From contig CAVUGE010000046.1 of assembly GCA_963740945.1 (NCBI GenBank), forward strand, positions 1-64,000: DNA of 64,000 nt, in the 5' to 3' direction. The first letter of the stretch is position 1. Every line of letters begins with the position of its first letter. The notes beneath the pieces are model-generated. The model did not search any database, had not been told where the DNA came from, and saw only the letters and a list, made by a program, of their open reading frames with translations. A program made the translations under genes and the position numbers. This document shows positions 34,151 to 43,143 of the stretch, piece by piece. This DNA comes from CAVQBP01 sp963740945. GTDB taxonomy: Bacteria > Bacteroidota > Ignavibacteria > Ignavibacteriales > Ignavibacteriaceae.

Positions 34151-36249
34151 ATCTTCCGGAGTACCGCTCCTGTTGATGCATGCAGAATAATTTGTTCTGA
34201 TATTATTCCTAAAGGTTCTATTCCTGCTTTTTCTTCATTTACTAATATTTTCCATTCACCTTCCGGTATAGAAAATGCCTGCTGCTTTTCAGGATTTGCA
34301 TTAAAAAGTACAATAAAATTTTCTCCGCTGTATCCTATTAAATACCCTAATGCAAATGGATTATCCGCAACATCCATAAATTTTATACTTTCATAATCTG
34401 CTTTTTTAAAAGACTCATATCTGTTTCTTAATGAAATCAATCCTTTATAATAATCATGCAGCTCTTCATTTAGCTGTACATGGCTGTAGTTTATATAGTT
34501 TGTCGGGTTATCTTTTTCATAACTATTGTGATCCATCATCCCTTTATTATTGTCAGGAATATTTTCTTGGGGAAATATTACTTTGCTTCTTGCAAATTCC
34601 TGTCCTTCATGAATCATTACCATCCCCTGAGAAGTAAATAAAAAAAGTGCGGATAATTTATTTAGTTTTAATTGAAGGGGGGTAAGTTTTGCATGTTTGT
34701 CGACATTCTTTATAACTTTTTCAGGTTTTACTTCTTTAGTCCCTATTCTAATAAAATCTCCAAGAGTGTATCCATCATGAGATTCCAGGTAATTAACCGA
34801 ATGTTCTTTCTTCTGAAATAAACCATTTTCATCTTTTGTGAGAGTTCCGTTTACATAGCTTTTAATTCTTTCAAAATTATTAAGCGCATACCAGTGACCA
34901 AATATCCATCCTAAACCTTTTATTGGGTTTTCGCCTTTTATACCGTTTCTAAATTGATCATTCCAGCTTCCCCACCCTCTCAAAGAAAATCCCGCAGGAT
35001 CGTAGCTTCCGCCCCATGGTTCTGCAATAAAAACAACATTGGGATTTATCAACCGTGCCTGTTTAATTACTTCTTCAATAGTCTCCCAATCAATGAGTTT
35101 TGCAAGATCAAAGCGGAATCCGTCAATATGATATTCCTCCATCCAGTATAATATACTTTCTATAATCATTCTACGGGACATCGGTCTTTCGCTCTTAAAG
35201 TCATTCCCGGTGTAGCTTTCGGAAATGAAATTTCCTTTTTCATCCAGACGGAAATAATATTCTTTGTCAATTTGCTTTAAATTTCCTAATTCATACTCCG
35301 ATATGTGATTATAGACTACATCCATAATGACGGCTATTCCTTCTTTATGGAAGGCTTTAACCATATCCTTAAAATCATTTACCTGTTTCGCTGATTCGCC
35401 GTGCCATTTATTTAATTCTATTTTTTTTGTATTTATACTATAATATGCTTCCGGTGCAAAGAATGCTGCTGTCATATATCCCCAGTGGTTTATTTCATAC
35501 GGATTCCATGTGTTATACTTCCCATGAAGGGAATTCTCGTAAGGTGATTCAATATTTCCAAACTCCTGCGAAGGTAATAATTCAATAGTATTAACACCTA
35601 AACTTTTAATATAATCAATCCCTCCTGGTTTACCTTTTTCAATTAGTCCATGATATGTTCCTGGTTCTAATGCTCCTGAGGAAGGATGTGCAGTCATATC
35701 TCTTATATGCATTTCATAAATGATAAGATCACGCCAGTCTCTTTGGATCCAATCATCCCCCTGCCAATCATAATCATTATCTTTCACTAGTATAGATTTT
35801 CTTGGATTGAAGTATGTATTGAAAGTTGCAACTGCCTTTGAATATGGATCAATTGATAATTCTACATGATCAGATAATAAATCTCCGGTATGATAAACAC
35901 GGTATCCGTAGAATAGTCCGTAATTATCACCTTCCATTGTGTACTCCCATACAGCATCTTCATCCTTTTTCATTTCATAAGAATTGCCGGTACTATCATC
36001 AACCGAAGCAAAAACGAAAAGCAATACTTTCAGGGCACTTGGTGCAAATAATCTAAAGTAGGTTTTACCATTCTCAATAAAAGTTCCTAATTTTTTCCCC
36101 GAATAATATTTATCAAGGTCTTTAAGCTTGTTTAAATATTTAGTTTGCTTGCCTGTAATCTTTGGTTTATCTGTAATAAGCAAAATATTTCCTTTACAAA
36201 TTTTAGAATCACAGAATAGCAAAATTATAAGAAAAATTAAACATTTCAT
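34147..36249 (-). CDS. Pullulanase-type glycogen/alpha-glucan debranching enzyme (GH13)
   Basis: A 700-residue enzyme. The N-terminus is hydrophobic with LLFCDSK, so export or lipoprotein attachment at that Cys is possible. A CBM48-like beta domain (TYFRLFAPSALKVLLFVFAS) occupies about residues 55-160. The GH13 barrel shows DVVYNHI, the nucleophile in GFRFDLAKLID, the acid in VFIAEPWGGSYDP and the transition-state Asp in LESHDGYTLGDF; VMIHEGQEFARSK follows. This matches type I pullulanases/isoamylase-like debranching enzymes hydrolysing alpha-1,6 links. It is a single gene with no glycogen genes adjacent. Confidence 0.88.
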   Translation of the reverse strand: MKCLIFLIILLFCDSKICKGNILLITDKPKITGKQTKYLNKLKDLDKYYSGKKLGTFIENGKTYFRLFAPSALKVLLFVFASVDDSTGNSYEMKKDEDAVWEYTMEGDNYGLFYGYRVYHTGDLLSDHVELSIDPYSKAVATFNTYFNPRKSILVKDNDYDWQGDDWIQRDWRDLIIYEMHIRDMTAHPSSGALEPGTYHGLIEKGKPGGIDYIKSLGVNTIELLPSQEFGNIESPYENSLHGKYNTWNPYEINHWGYMTAAFFAPEAYYSINTKKIELNKWHGESAKQVNDFKDMVKAFHKEGIAVIMDVVYNHISEYELGNLKQIDKEYYFRLDEKGNFISESYTGNDFKSERPMSRRMIIESILYWMEEYHIDGFRFDLAKLIDWETIEEVIKQARLINPNVVFIAEPWGGSYDPAGFSLRGWGSWNDQFRNGIKGENPIKGLGWIFGHWYALNNFERIKSYVNGTLTKDENGLFQKKEHSVNYLESHDGYTLGDFIRIGTKEVKPEKVIKNVDKHAKLTPLQLKLNKLSALFLFTSQGMVMIHEGQEFARSKVIFPQENIPDNNKGMMDHNSYEKDNPTNYINYSHVQLNEELHDYYKGLISLRNRYESFKKADYESIKFMDVADNPFALGYLIGYSGENFIVLFNANPEKQQAFSIPEGEWKILVNEEKAGIEPLGIISEQIILHASTGAVLRKI

Positions 36250-36357
36250 GTTAATTTTAATAAAAATATCTTACTCAAGACACACTTGAACAACGAAACT
36301 GTAATAACCGATGCTTAACCTCAGATTATTTTCCCTTCGGAGAATAAAATGCTCTTA

Positions 36358-36478
36358 GCTCCAGGAGCGAAATATTATTAGAGACTATATTGCATTCCTG
36401 AATAGAATTTTGAACACCGAAGGTGTGAAATTATTGTAGATAATATATAATGTAGCAATACACAAATCCCGAAGGGAT
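36358..36478. repeat. Three hairpin units with ~53-57 base period
   Basis: Small palindromes gctccaggagc (36358-36368), acaccgaaggtgt (36414-36426) and atcccgaagggat (36466-36478) have different stems, but each is followed by a related word, gaaatattattagaga, gaaattattgtagata or gaaataaataaa. Stem sequences vary while the layout and downstream word are kept. From memory this matches an intergenic repeat family widespread in Bacteroidota-group genomes. Confidence 0.65.
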
Positions 36479-36516
36479 GAAATAAATAAACAAGAATCAC
36501 TTCGCGGCAAAAGAAA

Positions 36517-37618
36517 TCAGTGCTGGCTTGACTTGAGTAAATATGCTTTAATAAATTTATTCAAATCTCCGTCCATCACGCCCTGCACATCTGAAGTCTC
36601 TTCGTCCGTCCGGTGATCCTTAACCATATTGTACGGATGAAAAACATAAGAACGAATCTGGCTTCCCCATTCTATTTTCATTTTACTCTTTTCAACCTCA
36701 TCCAATTCTGCTTCTTGTTTTTCAACTTCAAGTTGATACAGCTTTGATTTTAACAGCTTCATAGCATTTGTGCGATTCTGCAGCTGTGAGCGTTCGCTCT
36801 GACATGCAGCAACTACACCTGTTGGAAGATGTGTAATTCGAACGGCAGTTTCAACTTTATTTACGTTTTGTCCCCCTTTACCGCCGGAACGGTAAGTATC
36901 GACCCTTAAATCCGCAGGATTTACTTCAATTTGAATTGTATCATCAATTTCCGGAATTACGAATACAGATGCAAAAGAGGTATGTCTCCTTTTGTTTGAA
37001 TCAAATGGTGAAATTCGTACTAATCTATGAACTCCATTTTCTGCTTTAAGATAACCGTAAGCAAATTCACCGTCAACTTCTATTGTTGTGCTTTTTATCC
37101 CGGCTCCGTCTCCTTCGAGGATATCAACAATTGTCATTTTAAAATCATTCTGCTCTCCCCACCGCAAATACATTCTCATTATCATCTCTGCCCAGTCTTG
37201 TGCTTCTGTTCCCCCGGCTCCTGAATGAATTGTAAGAATGCAGCTTTTATCATCATCCTTCCCGCTTAGCATATTCTTAAATTCTACTTCTTCAAGAGAC
37301 TTTTCCAGAGATTGCAGTTCGTCCTCTATCTCTTCAAAATAAGAAGTGTCTTCCTCCATTTGGGCAAGCTGAATAAACTCTTCTATGCTTTTGGCTTTAT
37401 TATCAAGATTTTGCCATAACTTAACCCAAAACTCTAATGATTTTATTTCCTGCAGTACTTTTTGCGCCCCCATTTGGTCTTCCCAAAAGTTAGGCTGAAG
37501 CACCCGGTTCTGAAGTTCTTTTATTTTGGAATCTTTATTATTGACGTCAAAGATAACCTCGTAGATGTTCGATCCTGGAGTTAAACTGGTCTAATAATTT
37601 TTTTTCTTCTTCGTACAT
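36517..37618 (-). CDS. prfB: Peptide chain release factor 2, with programmed +1 frameshift
   Basis: RF2 releases peptides at UGA and UAA. The zero frame starts at ATG 37618 (MYEEEKKLLDQFNSRIEHLRGYL) and meets TGA at 37549-37547; the +1 frame then runs DVNNKDSKIKELQNRV... to 36517, giving 366 residues. The shift site is CTTTGAC, the known RF2 autoregulation signal. The specificity loop SPF is seen in RISPFDSNKRRHTSFAS and the catalytic GGQ in YRSGGKGGQNVNKVETAV. A reading beginning only in the second frame (37503) would miss the N-terminal domain. Confidence 0.95.
37547..37552 (-). other. prfB programmed +1 frameshift site (CTTTGA)
   Basis: On the minus strand the codons read GGT TAT CTT TGA C. 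Slippage of the tRNA on CTT by one base while the in-frame UGA waits for RF2 gives GAC next. A Shine-Dalgarno-like cgagg lies a few bases upstream, weaker than the AGGGGG of E. coli. Low RF2 promotes the shift, so the gene regulates itself. Confidence 0.93.
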
Positions 37619-37677
37619 ATAATCCTCAAAAGTTAAAGGTCAAAATTTAAAAGTTAAAAATACTTATAATCTATTTA

Positions 37678-37995
37678 CTATTCTGGAATTTCTAATTCCA
37701 TTCTCATTAAGGCGGCAGCAAGTGTTTTTCCCTGAGCATCATGCTTAAGTGATACAGTCCCGCCTCCGCCTAAAGTATCGTGCAAAAGAAAATTTAAAGC
37801 CCTGATATTTGGTAATTCATATCTCTCCACTTCACCTTTACATATTCCTCTAAAATGTTCTTTAACTCTTTCTTCTGTTAATTGTTTCAGTATAATATTA
37901 TAACCTTTTTCATCATAAGCAATTATTCCAATATTGGCTGCATCGCCTTTGTCCCCGCTTCTGCCATGACAGATATTTTTTAATTGTATCTTCAT
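37678..37995 (-). CDS. AtuA-related small protein (DUF1446-associated C-terminal domain)
   Basis: A 105-residue protein beginning MKIQLKNICHGRSGDKGDAA, then NIGIIAYDEKGYN and ending LRMELEIPE. The GRSGDKGD(A/T)ANIG block is the signature of the domain that in many bacteria forms the C-terminus of AtuA/DUF1446 proteins and here is a separate gene. Its start codon overlaps the stop of the DUF1446 gene by 4 bases (37992-37995), so the two are translationally coupled and probably act as one complex. Enzymatic function is not established. Confidence 0.8.
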   Translation of the reverse strand: MKIQLKNICHGRSGDKGDAANIGIIAYDEKGYNIILKQLTEERVKEHFRGICKGEVERYELPNIRALNFLLHDTLGGGGTVSLKHDAQGKTLAAALMRMELEIPE

Positions 37996-39386
37996 AATGA
38001 TATACCCGAATTAGGTTCAAACAATGATATTATTCTCACTTCCGGCTGAACAAGTTTTTTAGGAATTAAAGCAGGCCAGTAAGCAACAACTTCACTTGGT
38101 TTTGGTCTTCCACCTGCAAATCCTGTAACAGCCGGAGGACCTGTTAAGATCAATGGGGCTATCTCTTTACCGAATCTTTCAACAGAATTATAATCTTTTG
38201 ATCTTACGGATACTCTTAAAACTACTTCATTGATATTTTCTTCATCCATTTCTTTCGCCAGCGATTCATGACATGCATTATATCCCAAAAATTCAGTTCT
38301 TATCTCATCAAATTTCAAATCAAGATTCTGTATTCTTTTTCTAAGTATTTTATCTGCTGCCTTAGCTTTTGTTAGCGCCTGAGGCCATGAATAAGTTAAA
38401 CTTCCGGAGGCTGAAAAACCCGCAGAATAAGAACAGGAAACCTTATAAAATTCCGTTTCCTTTTTCCCCTTTACATTATATACTTTTACTCTGTCTTTCC
38501 CTTGATCATCTAATTTAATAGAAGTAAAGTCAGCTACACAGTCGGGAGTAATATATTGAACCGGATCTCCTATCTCATAAACAAGTTGTTCGGCAACCGT
38601 ATCAAAAGAAACTTTTCCACCAGTATTAGGATGCTTTGTTATAATTATTTCTCCGTTAGAATAGGCTTCCGCAATTGGAAATCCGACTTCTGCAAGGTTA
38701 TCAATTGACTCCCAGTCACCTAAAAAATTTCCTCCAGAAGACTGTGCTCCGCATTCTAAAATGTGCCCTGCTACTGTGCCTGCCGATAACAAATCATATT
38801 CATCTTTTTTCCATCCGAATTCGAAAATCATTGGAGCTAAAGTTAAGCCTGTATCGGTTGTTCTTCCTGTAATTACAATATCAGCTCCTTTTTGCAGAGC
38901 TTCGACAATAGGAAAGGCACCAAAATAAACATTTGCACTTAATATTTTATCTTTAATTAGCTTAATAGATTCGCCTGTTTCCATATTATTTAATTCGGAA
39001 CCTGTTGAAATGATTTCATCAATTCTATCCTTAATATCGTCTCCTATAACAATTCCGATCTTTAATTCTTTTATTCCTATATCTTTGGCTATTTGTATAA
39101 CTGATTCTGCACATGAAACTGGGTTCACCCCGCCGCCGTTAGTTATTACTTTAATGTTTTTTTCTTTACATATAGGAAGAATTTTTTTCATTAAATCAGG
39201 AATATCGCGTGCATAACCAAAATTGGGATTCTTAATTTTCTGTTTTTGAAGAATAGACATGGTTACTTCGGCAAGGTAATCCATTACTAGGTAATCAATA
39301 TCTCCTTTTGTTACCTGGTGGTAAGGTGCATCAATGAGGTCACCCCAAAAACCCTGTCCCGATGCTATTTTTATTTTATCTTTCAT
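37992..39386 (-). CDS. Acyclic terpene utilisation AtuA-like protein (DUF1446)
   Basis: A 464-residue protein with the DUF1446 blocks: IASGQGFWGDLIDAPYHQV, YLVMDYLAEVTMSIL, NGGGVNPVSCAESV, DIVITGRTTDTGLTLAPMIF, GNFLGDWES and AVTGFAGGRPKPSEVVAYWP near the end. AtuA is needed for citronellol/geraniol catabolism in Pseudomonas, but DUF1446 proteins occur far more widely and the activity is unknown. No other terpene or leucine-degradation gene is adjacent, so that pathway should not be assumed. It is followed by its small partner; miaA lies 11 bases upstream on the same strand. Confidence 0.82.
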   Translation of the reverse strand: MKDKIKIASGQGFWGDLIDAPYHQVTKGDIDYLVMDYLAEVTMSILQKQKIKNPNFGYARDIPDLMKKILPICKEKNIKVITNGGGVNPVSCAESVIQIAKDIGIKELKIGIVIGDDIKDRIDEIISTGSELNNMETGESIKLIKDKILSANVYFGAFPIVEALQKGADIVITGRTTDTGLTLAPMIFEFGWKKDEYDLLSAGTVAGHILECGAQSSGGNFLGDWESIDNLAEVGFPIAEAYSNGEIIITKHPNTGGKVSFDTVAEQLVYEIGDPVQYITPDCVADFTSIKLDDQGKDRVKVYNVKGKKETEFYKVSCSYSAGFSASGSLTYSWPQALTKAKAADKILRKRIQNLDLKFDEIRTEFLGYNACHESLAKEMDEENINEVVLRVSVRSKDYNSVERFGKEIAPLILTGPPAVTGFAGGRPKPSEVVAYWPALIPKKLVQPEVRIISLFEPNSGISL

Positions 39387-39397
39387 AAATTTTTCTT

Positions 39398-40324
39398 TTA
39401 TAAGGCTAAGACTTGCTTCTGAATTTCCTTAGCTATTTTAGATAAATCATCTTTATTTTCAATATTAAACCATATGATTCTTTTATCTCCATTAAACCAT
39501 GTCAATTGTCTCTTTGCGTATCGTCTTGTATTTCGTTTTACTAATTCAATAGCCCTTTCGAGAGTAATTTCTCCGTCTAGATAAGAAATAATTTCTTTAT
39601 ATCCGACAGTATTTAATGAATTTAACTTTTTATCATAGCCCATATTCAAAATATTTTTTACCTCTTCAACTAGTCCGCTCGAAATCATTTGGTCAATTCT
39701 ATGTTCAATGTTTGAATATAATTTATTACGTTCCCAATTTAGTCCGAATTCATAGAATTCTATATCAAGATTTCTATCATGTTTCTGCTGCTGCTTCCAG
39801 ATCGGCTCTCCGGTTTGATGATAAACCTCAAGAGCTCTTAAAACACGTTTCCAGTTCTGCGGCAGCATCTTTGAAGCACTCAAAGGATCAACTTTTTTTA
39901 GTTCATTATAAATATATTCATTTCCATATAATTCCTTTTGTTTCAGCAAAAAATTTCTATATTCTGTATTAATATCTGCCGAATCAAAAATCCCGTCAAC
40001 TACAGCCTTAATATATAATCCCGAACCTCCTACAATTACAGGTATTTTATTATTTTGTATAAGTTTTTCGACAACCTCCAGTGCATCATTTTCAAATTTA
40101 CTGGCATTATAGTATTCATCGGGATTTAACGAATTAATAAAATGATGCTTAAATTTCCTCAAAGTATCGGCATCAGGTTTTGCAGTGCCAATATCAAGAT
40201 ATTTATAAAACTGCCTGCTGTCTGCAGAAATAATTTCAGTATTAAAAAACCCGGCTATTAATATACCTAATTCTGTTTTACCTGAACAGGTAGGACCGGC
40301 TATTACGATTATTTTTCGTTCCAA
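39398..40324 (-). CDS. miaA: tRNA dimethylallyltransferase
   Basis: Adds the dimethylallyl group to A37 of tRNAs reading UNN codons. In 308 residues: P-loop GPTCSGKTELG, the substrate-binding ISADSRQFYKYLDIGTAKPD, LIVGGSGLYIKAVVDG-type block (PVIVGGSGLYIKAVVDGIFD) and RNTRRYAKRQLTWF near the C-terminus. Start ATG at 40324; its 5' end overlaps pcm by 16 bases, and the AtuA-like gene follows by 11 bases, so pcm-miaA-atuA form one operon. Confidence 0.95.
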   Translation of the reverse strand: MERKIIVIAGPTCSGKTELGILIAGFFNTEIISADSRQFYKYLDIGTAKPDADTLRKFKHHFINSLNPDEYYNASKFENDALEVVEKLIQNNKIPVIVGGSGLYIKAVVDGIFDSADINTEYRNFLLKQKELYGNEYIYNELKKVDPLSASKMLPQNWKRVLRALEVYHQTGEPIWKQQQKHDRNLDIEFYEFGLNWERNKLYSNIEHRIDQMISSGLVEEVKNILNMGYDKKLNSLNTVGYKEIISYLDGEITLERAIELVKRNTRRYAKRQLTWFNGDKRIIWFNIENKDDLSKIAKEIQKQVLAL

Positions 40325-40947
40325 CCTTCTCTGCCGATCAGTGGTACAAAAGTAAATTCCGGTATATCCTTTTCTTCAAATTTTTCTTCATCTATCTTGG
40401 ATATGATTTTTAACATTTGCGAATGTTTGGTTCCTACCGGTATAACTAATCTGCCATTAACAGCTAATTGTTTTATGTACGCACCCGGAACTGATGGTGA
40501 ACCTGCAGTTACTATAATTCCGTCATACGGAGCAAATTCTTTCCATCCAATAGTTCCGTCACCAAATTTTGTGTGAACTCTTATTCCTAATTTATCAAAA
40601 AGTTTTTGAGTATTAGAATAAATTTCGAATTGCCGTTCAATGCTGTAAACTTTCATGCCCATATATTTTAGAATTGCAGCCTGATATCCCGAACCGGTGC
40701 CGATTTCCAGGACATTTGAATCCGGTTTCAAATTTAATGCTTGAGTCATAAAGGCAACTGTATACGGCTGGGAAATTGTTTGTCCATAACCAATTGGCAA
40801 TGCAACATCTTTATATGCATGAGGTTTTAAGGCTTCAGGAATGAACAGATGTCTTTCAACTGAACCTATTGCTTTAAGCACATTGATATCGGTTATTCCG
40901 TTCAAAGATAGTTTATCAACTAATTCCTGTCTTTCTGTTTCAAACAT
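40309..40947 (-). CDS. pcm: Protein-L-isoaspartate O-methyltransferase
   Basis: SAM-dependent repair methylation of isoaspartyl residues. The PIMT signatures are VALPIGYGQTISQPYTVAFM (with the QTISQP block) and the SAM motif LEIGTGSGYQAAIL, followed by VYSIERQ and YDGIIVTAGSP. A longer frame begins at a TTG (40983), but the ATG at 40947 (MFETERQELVDKLSLNGITD) matches the usual N-terminus. First gene of the pcm-miaA-atuA set. Confidence 0.92.
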   Translation of the reverse strand: MFETERQELVDKLSLNGITDINVLKAIGSVERHLFIPEALKPHAYKDVALPIGYGQTISQPYTVAFMTQALNLKPDSNVLEIGTGSGYQAAILKYMGMKVYSIERQFEIYSNTQKLFDKLGIRVHTKFGDGTIGWKEFAPYDGIIVTAGSPSVPGAYIKQLAVNGRLVIPVGTKHSQMLKIISKIDEEKFEEKDIPEFTFVPLIGREGWNEK

Positions 40948-41043
40948 TTGAATATTATTTTCAGATTTTAGAATATTATACAAAAATAAACATAATATTT
41001 TATAAATTTATTGTTCTAATAATTCTTTTTTGAAATCCGAAAT

Positions 41044-41571
41044 ATGAATGAAGTAATAAATATTATACTAGGTGCACTATTAATAATGGGTATGAGAATC
41101 TGTGATGTATCTATTGATACTTTTAGAATGATTTTAGTTATTCAGGGCAAAAAATATTTAGCCGGTATCGCTGGATTTGTCGAAGTATTAATCTGGATTT
41201 TTGCAATTAGATTTATAATGCAGCATCTTGACAATATTGCAAATCTATTCGGATATGCAACCGGCTATGGTTTAGGCAATATAATAGGTATAACAATAGA
41301 ACAAAAAATAGGTTTAGGTCATGTCCAGTTAAGTGTTATTTCAAGACATTATACAGATCTTATTGCTGATACTCTGAGAAAATCAAAATACGGTGTAACG
41401 ATTCTTCCCGGTGAAGGCGGATCGGGAGGAGTATCGATTATTTTACTGATTACTCCCAGAAAAACACAAAAGAAAGTAATTAATTTAATTGAGACTATAG
41501 ATCCTAATGCCTTTATAACAGTTCAGTATTCATTACCATTTAGGGGATTCATGAGAGGAACGAGGAGATGA
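41044..41571 (+). CDS. DUF2179/DUF5698 (UPF0316) membrane protein
   Basis: A 175-residue protein. Three membrane helices lie in residues ~1-85 (NIILGALLIMGMRICDVSID; GIAGFVEVLIWIFAIRFI; GYATGYGLGNIIGI). The cytoplasmic DUF2179 domain follows (KYGVTILPGEGGSGGVSIIL; LIETIDPNAFITVQY). This arrangement is that of the UPF0316 family, with unknown function; DUF2179 may sense a small ligand. Divergent from pcm with a 96-base intergenic region. Confidence 0.85.
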   Translation: MNEVINIILGALLIMGMRICDVSIDTFRMILVIQGKKYLAGIAGFVEVLIWIFAIRFIMQHLDNIANLFGYATGYGLGNIIGITIEQKIGLGHVQLSVISRHYTDLIADTLRKSKYGVTILPGEGGSGGVSIILLITPRKTQKKVINLIETIDPNAFITVQYSLPFRGFMRGTRR

Positions 41572-41615
41572 TGGAATGAGTAGAATGGGTGGAGAATCTG
41601 TGTGAATATCAGCTC

Positions 41616-41745
41616 CAAAAATTCTTACGAAATAGCGTAGGTTTTCAGCCATTTTTTTACTTCTAAGTAGTTAAATTACTTTAACCCAACCTTAACCCTA
41701 GCTTCAATAAATGCACCCCTTAAAATCAAATTTTCACATTTCAAA
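41616..41745 (+). repeat. Dispersed intergenic repeat, copy 2 (pairs with 4956)
   Basis: Same layout as 4956-5085, including tacgaaatagcgtaggttt and caccccttaaaa. It follows the DUF2179 gene by 45 bases. Confidence 0.65.
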
Positions 41746-41809
41746 CATAAAATGACTTTGTGCACAATCGCCTTCGTTCCTCAAGGGTAAATCAATGATA
41801 AATCCAAGA

Positions 41810-41853
41810 TAACTCCTAGGTAACTCCTAGGTAACTCCTAGGTAACACTAGGG
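41810..41853. repeat. Four 11-base tandem units
   Basis: Units taactcctagg, taactcctagg, taactcctagg, taacactaggg. The internal cctagg is a palindrome. Same unit length and copy number as the array at 17359 but unrelated sequence. Confidence 0.9.
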
Positions 41854-41953
41854 CCTTTATTTCTCCCTTAGAGGGACTTCACTATATTGATAATCTATCC
41901 AATTTTTATCTCTATTCTGACAAAATCATTTTATGGTTATTTGAGACTTTCTA

Positions 41954-42090
41954 GGGGCTGACTAAAAAGTGTCATTCCGGACCTGTGCTGATGTAAATCA
42001 GTATTGACCCGGAATCTAACCTTGTAATTTTGCGCTGAAAACAGATGCTGAATCAAGTTCAGCATGACAATCTCTACTTTTTGGTCACCC
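41954..42090. repeat. Inverted-repeat element (MITE-like), type GGGG..AAAAAGT
   Basis: Left end ggggctgactaaaaagt and right end actttttggtcaccc are inverted copies (13 of 15). The interior has gtcattccgg, gacccggaatct and tcagcatgaca wording. It has the same kind of ends as the element at 52681-52763, so both may belong to one family. No coding content. Confidence 0.6.
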
Positions 42091-42232
42091 TCAATATCCA
42101 TGGAAAATTTACAACCCAAAGAAACCAAAGTCCCCGGTAGGGGACATAGGCGTCAACCTATTTTTAACTTATTAGCTTGTAAGTTATTGTAATGTAATAA
42201 ATTGTCAGAATGAAAATGTTAAAGTTGATTCT

Positions 42233-42279
42233 ACCAATAAGCCCTTCCATTTTCAAGGGAAGGGTTGGAATGGGTTCGG
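42233..42279 (+). repeat. Dispersed hairpin repeat, copy 2 (pairs with 15228)
   Basis: cccttcc and ggaaggg fold around attttcaa; it starts ccaataagcc as copy 1 starts tcaataagcc. See copy 1 for the covarying arms. Confidence 0.65.
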
Positions 42280-42467
42280 AATTTACTATATTCTTGAACC
42301 CTCTCTAATTAAATTTATTTTTGATTTTTTAATTATTTTGGACAGCTATGGTTGGATTTAATAAATATTTTTTTACTTTTTGCAAGAATGGAGGTTAACC
42401 ATTATATTTGGGATTAATTCTAACTTTTTGTTGAAAGTGCAAAATTTTATCAAAAATTGAAGATAAT

Positions 42468-42543
<76 letters not shown>

Positions 42544-42583
42544 AATCCACATTAGTGGATTTTAATTTTTAAATAATTGACAA

Positions 42584-42657
42584 GGCGCTGTAGCCAAGCG
42601 GTCTAAGGCGAAGGTCTGCAAAACCTTTATTCGTCGGTTCGAATCCGACCGGCGCCT
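42584..42657 (+). tRNA. tRNA-Cys (anticodon GCA)
   Basis: 74 bases. Acceptor GGCGCTG pairs with CGGCGCC (one G-T), anticodon stem AAGGT/ACCTT with loop CTGCAAA (anticodon GCA), T loop TTCGAAT, discriminator T. CCA is not encoded (CTT follows). It lies 40 bases after tRNA-Gly and is probably co-transcribed. Confidence 0.96.
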
Positions 42658-42837
42658 CTTGCTCAAATATTTTATCCTATTTCATTCTGTTTAACCATTC
42701 CACCTTTCACTTCAATCATTAAAATCTTAAATGTTACATAAGTTCCAATTTTTGTTACAGTTGTGGTAGATAAGTCAATCCTTATTTATCATTTTTGAGT
42801 AGAAATAAAAATCAATAAAAATAAGGAATGAAATTAT

Positions 42838-43143
42838 ATGGGATTCTTTGAAGCTTATGTTTTCTTTGGATTAGCCAGTATTACGGCACTTGTTACATTT
42901 TGTCTGCATCAATTATTTGAATCAAAACATGAAAAAATCGGTTTAATAATTCTTTGGATTATATTGGTGCTTTCTGTTGTATTGGGGTTCAATAAACTTC
43001 ATCTGCTATGGCTGGCACCTCTGGCATTTATCGTCCCATACTATACCGGGAAAATCAATAAAGATATTTCATTTAAATATTTCGGTACAATCTTAGGGAT
43101 AATTGTAATCTCTGTTATCCTGTTAGGACTCAGTATTCTTTAG
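42838..43143 (+). CDS. Small membrane protein, three helices, unknown function
   Basis: A 101-residue hydrophobic protein. Helices at about residues 5-27 (AYVFFGLASITALVTFCLHQ), 35-65 (LIILWIILVLSVVLGF and LLWLAPLAFIVPYY) and 80-100 (TILGIIVISVILLGLSIL). An aaggaatgaaatt ribosome site precedes the ATG. I do not recognise a family. Single gene downstream of the tRNA pair. Confidence 0.65.
   Translation: MGFFEAYVFFGLASITALVTFCLHQLFESKHEKIGLIILWIILVLSVVLGFNKLHLLWLAPLAFIVPYYTGKINKDISFKYFGTILGIIVISVILLGLSIL

Larger units (their letters stand above)
41572..42467. other. 900-base repeat-rich gene-free stretch before the tRNA pair
   Basis: No coding frame with protein character (the minus frame 41937-42128 falls inside an inverted-repeat element). 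Contents in order: dispersed repeat (41616-41745), four 11-base units (41810-41853), inverted-repeat element (41954-42090), a small gtccccggtaggggac hairpin near 42121, hairpin repeat (42233-42279), then AT-rich sequence leading to tRNA-Gly. Confidence 0.65.

Noticed and set aside
37547..37552. prfB interruption as another assembly frameshift
   Set aside because: It has the established RF2 CTTTGAC recoding site at the correct codon position, so it is a genuine programmed shift.
41937..42128. Minus-strand 63-codon frame
   Set aside because: Contained in the inverted-repeat element at 41954-42090.
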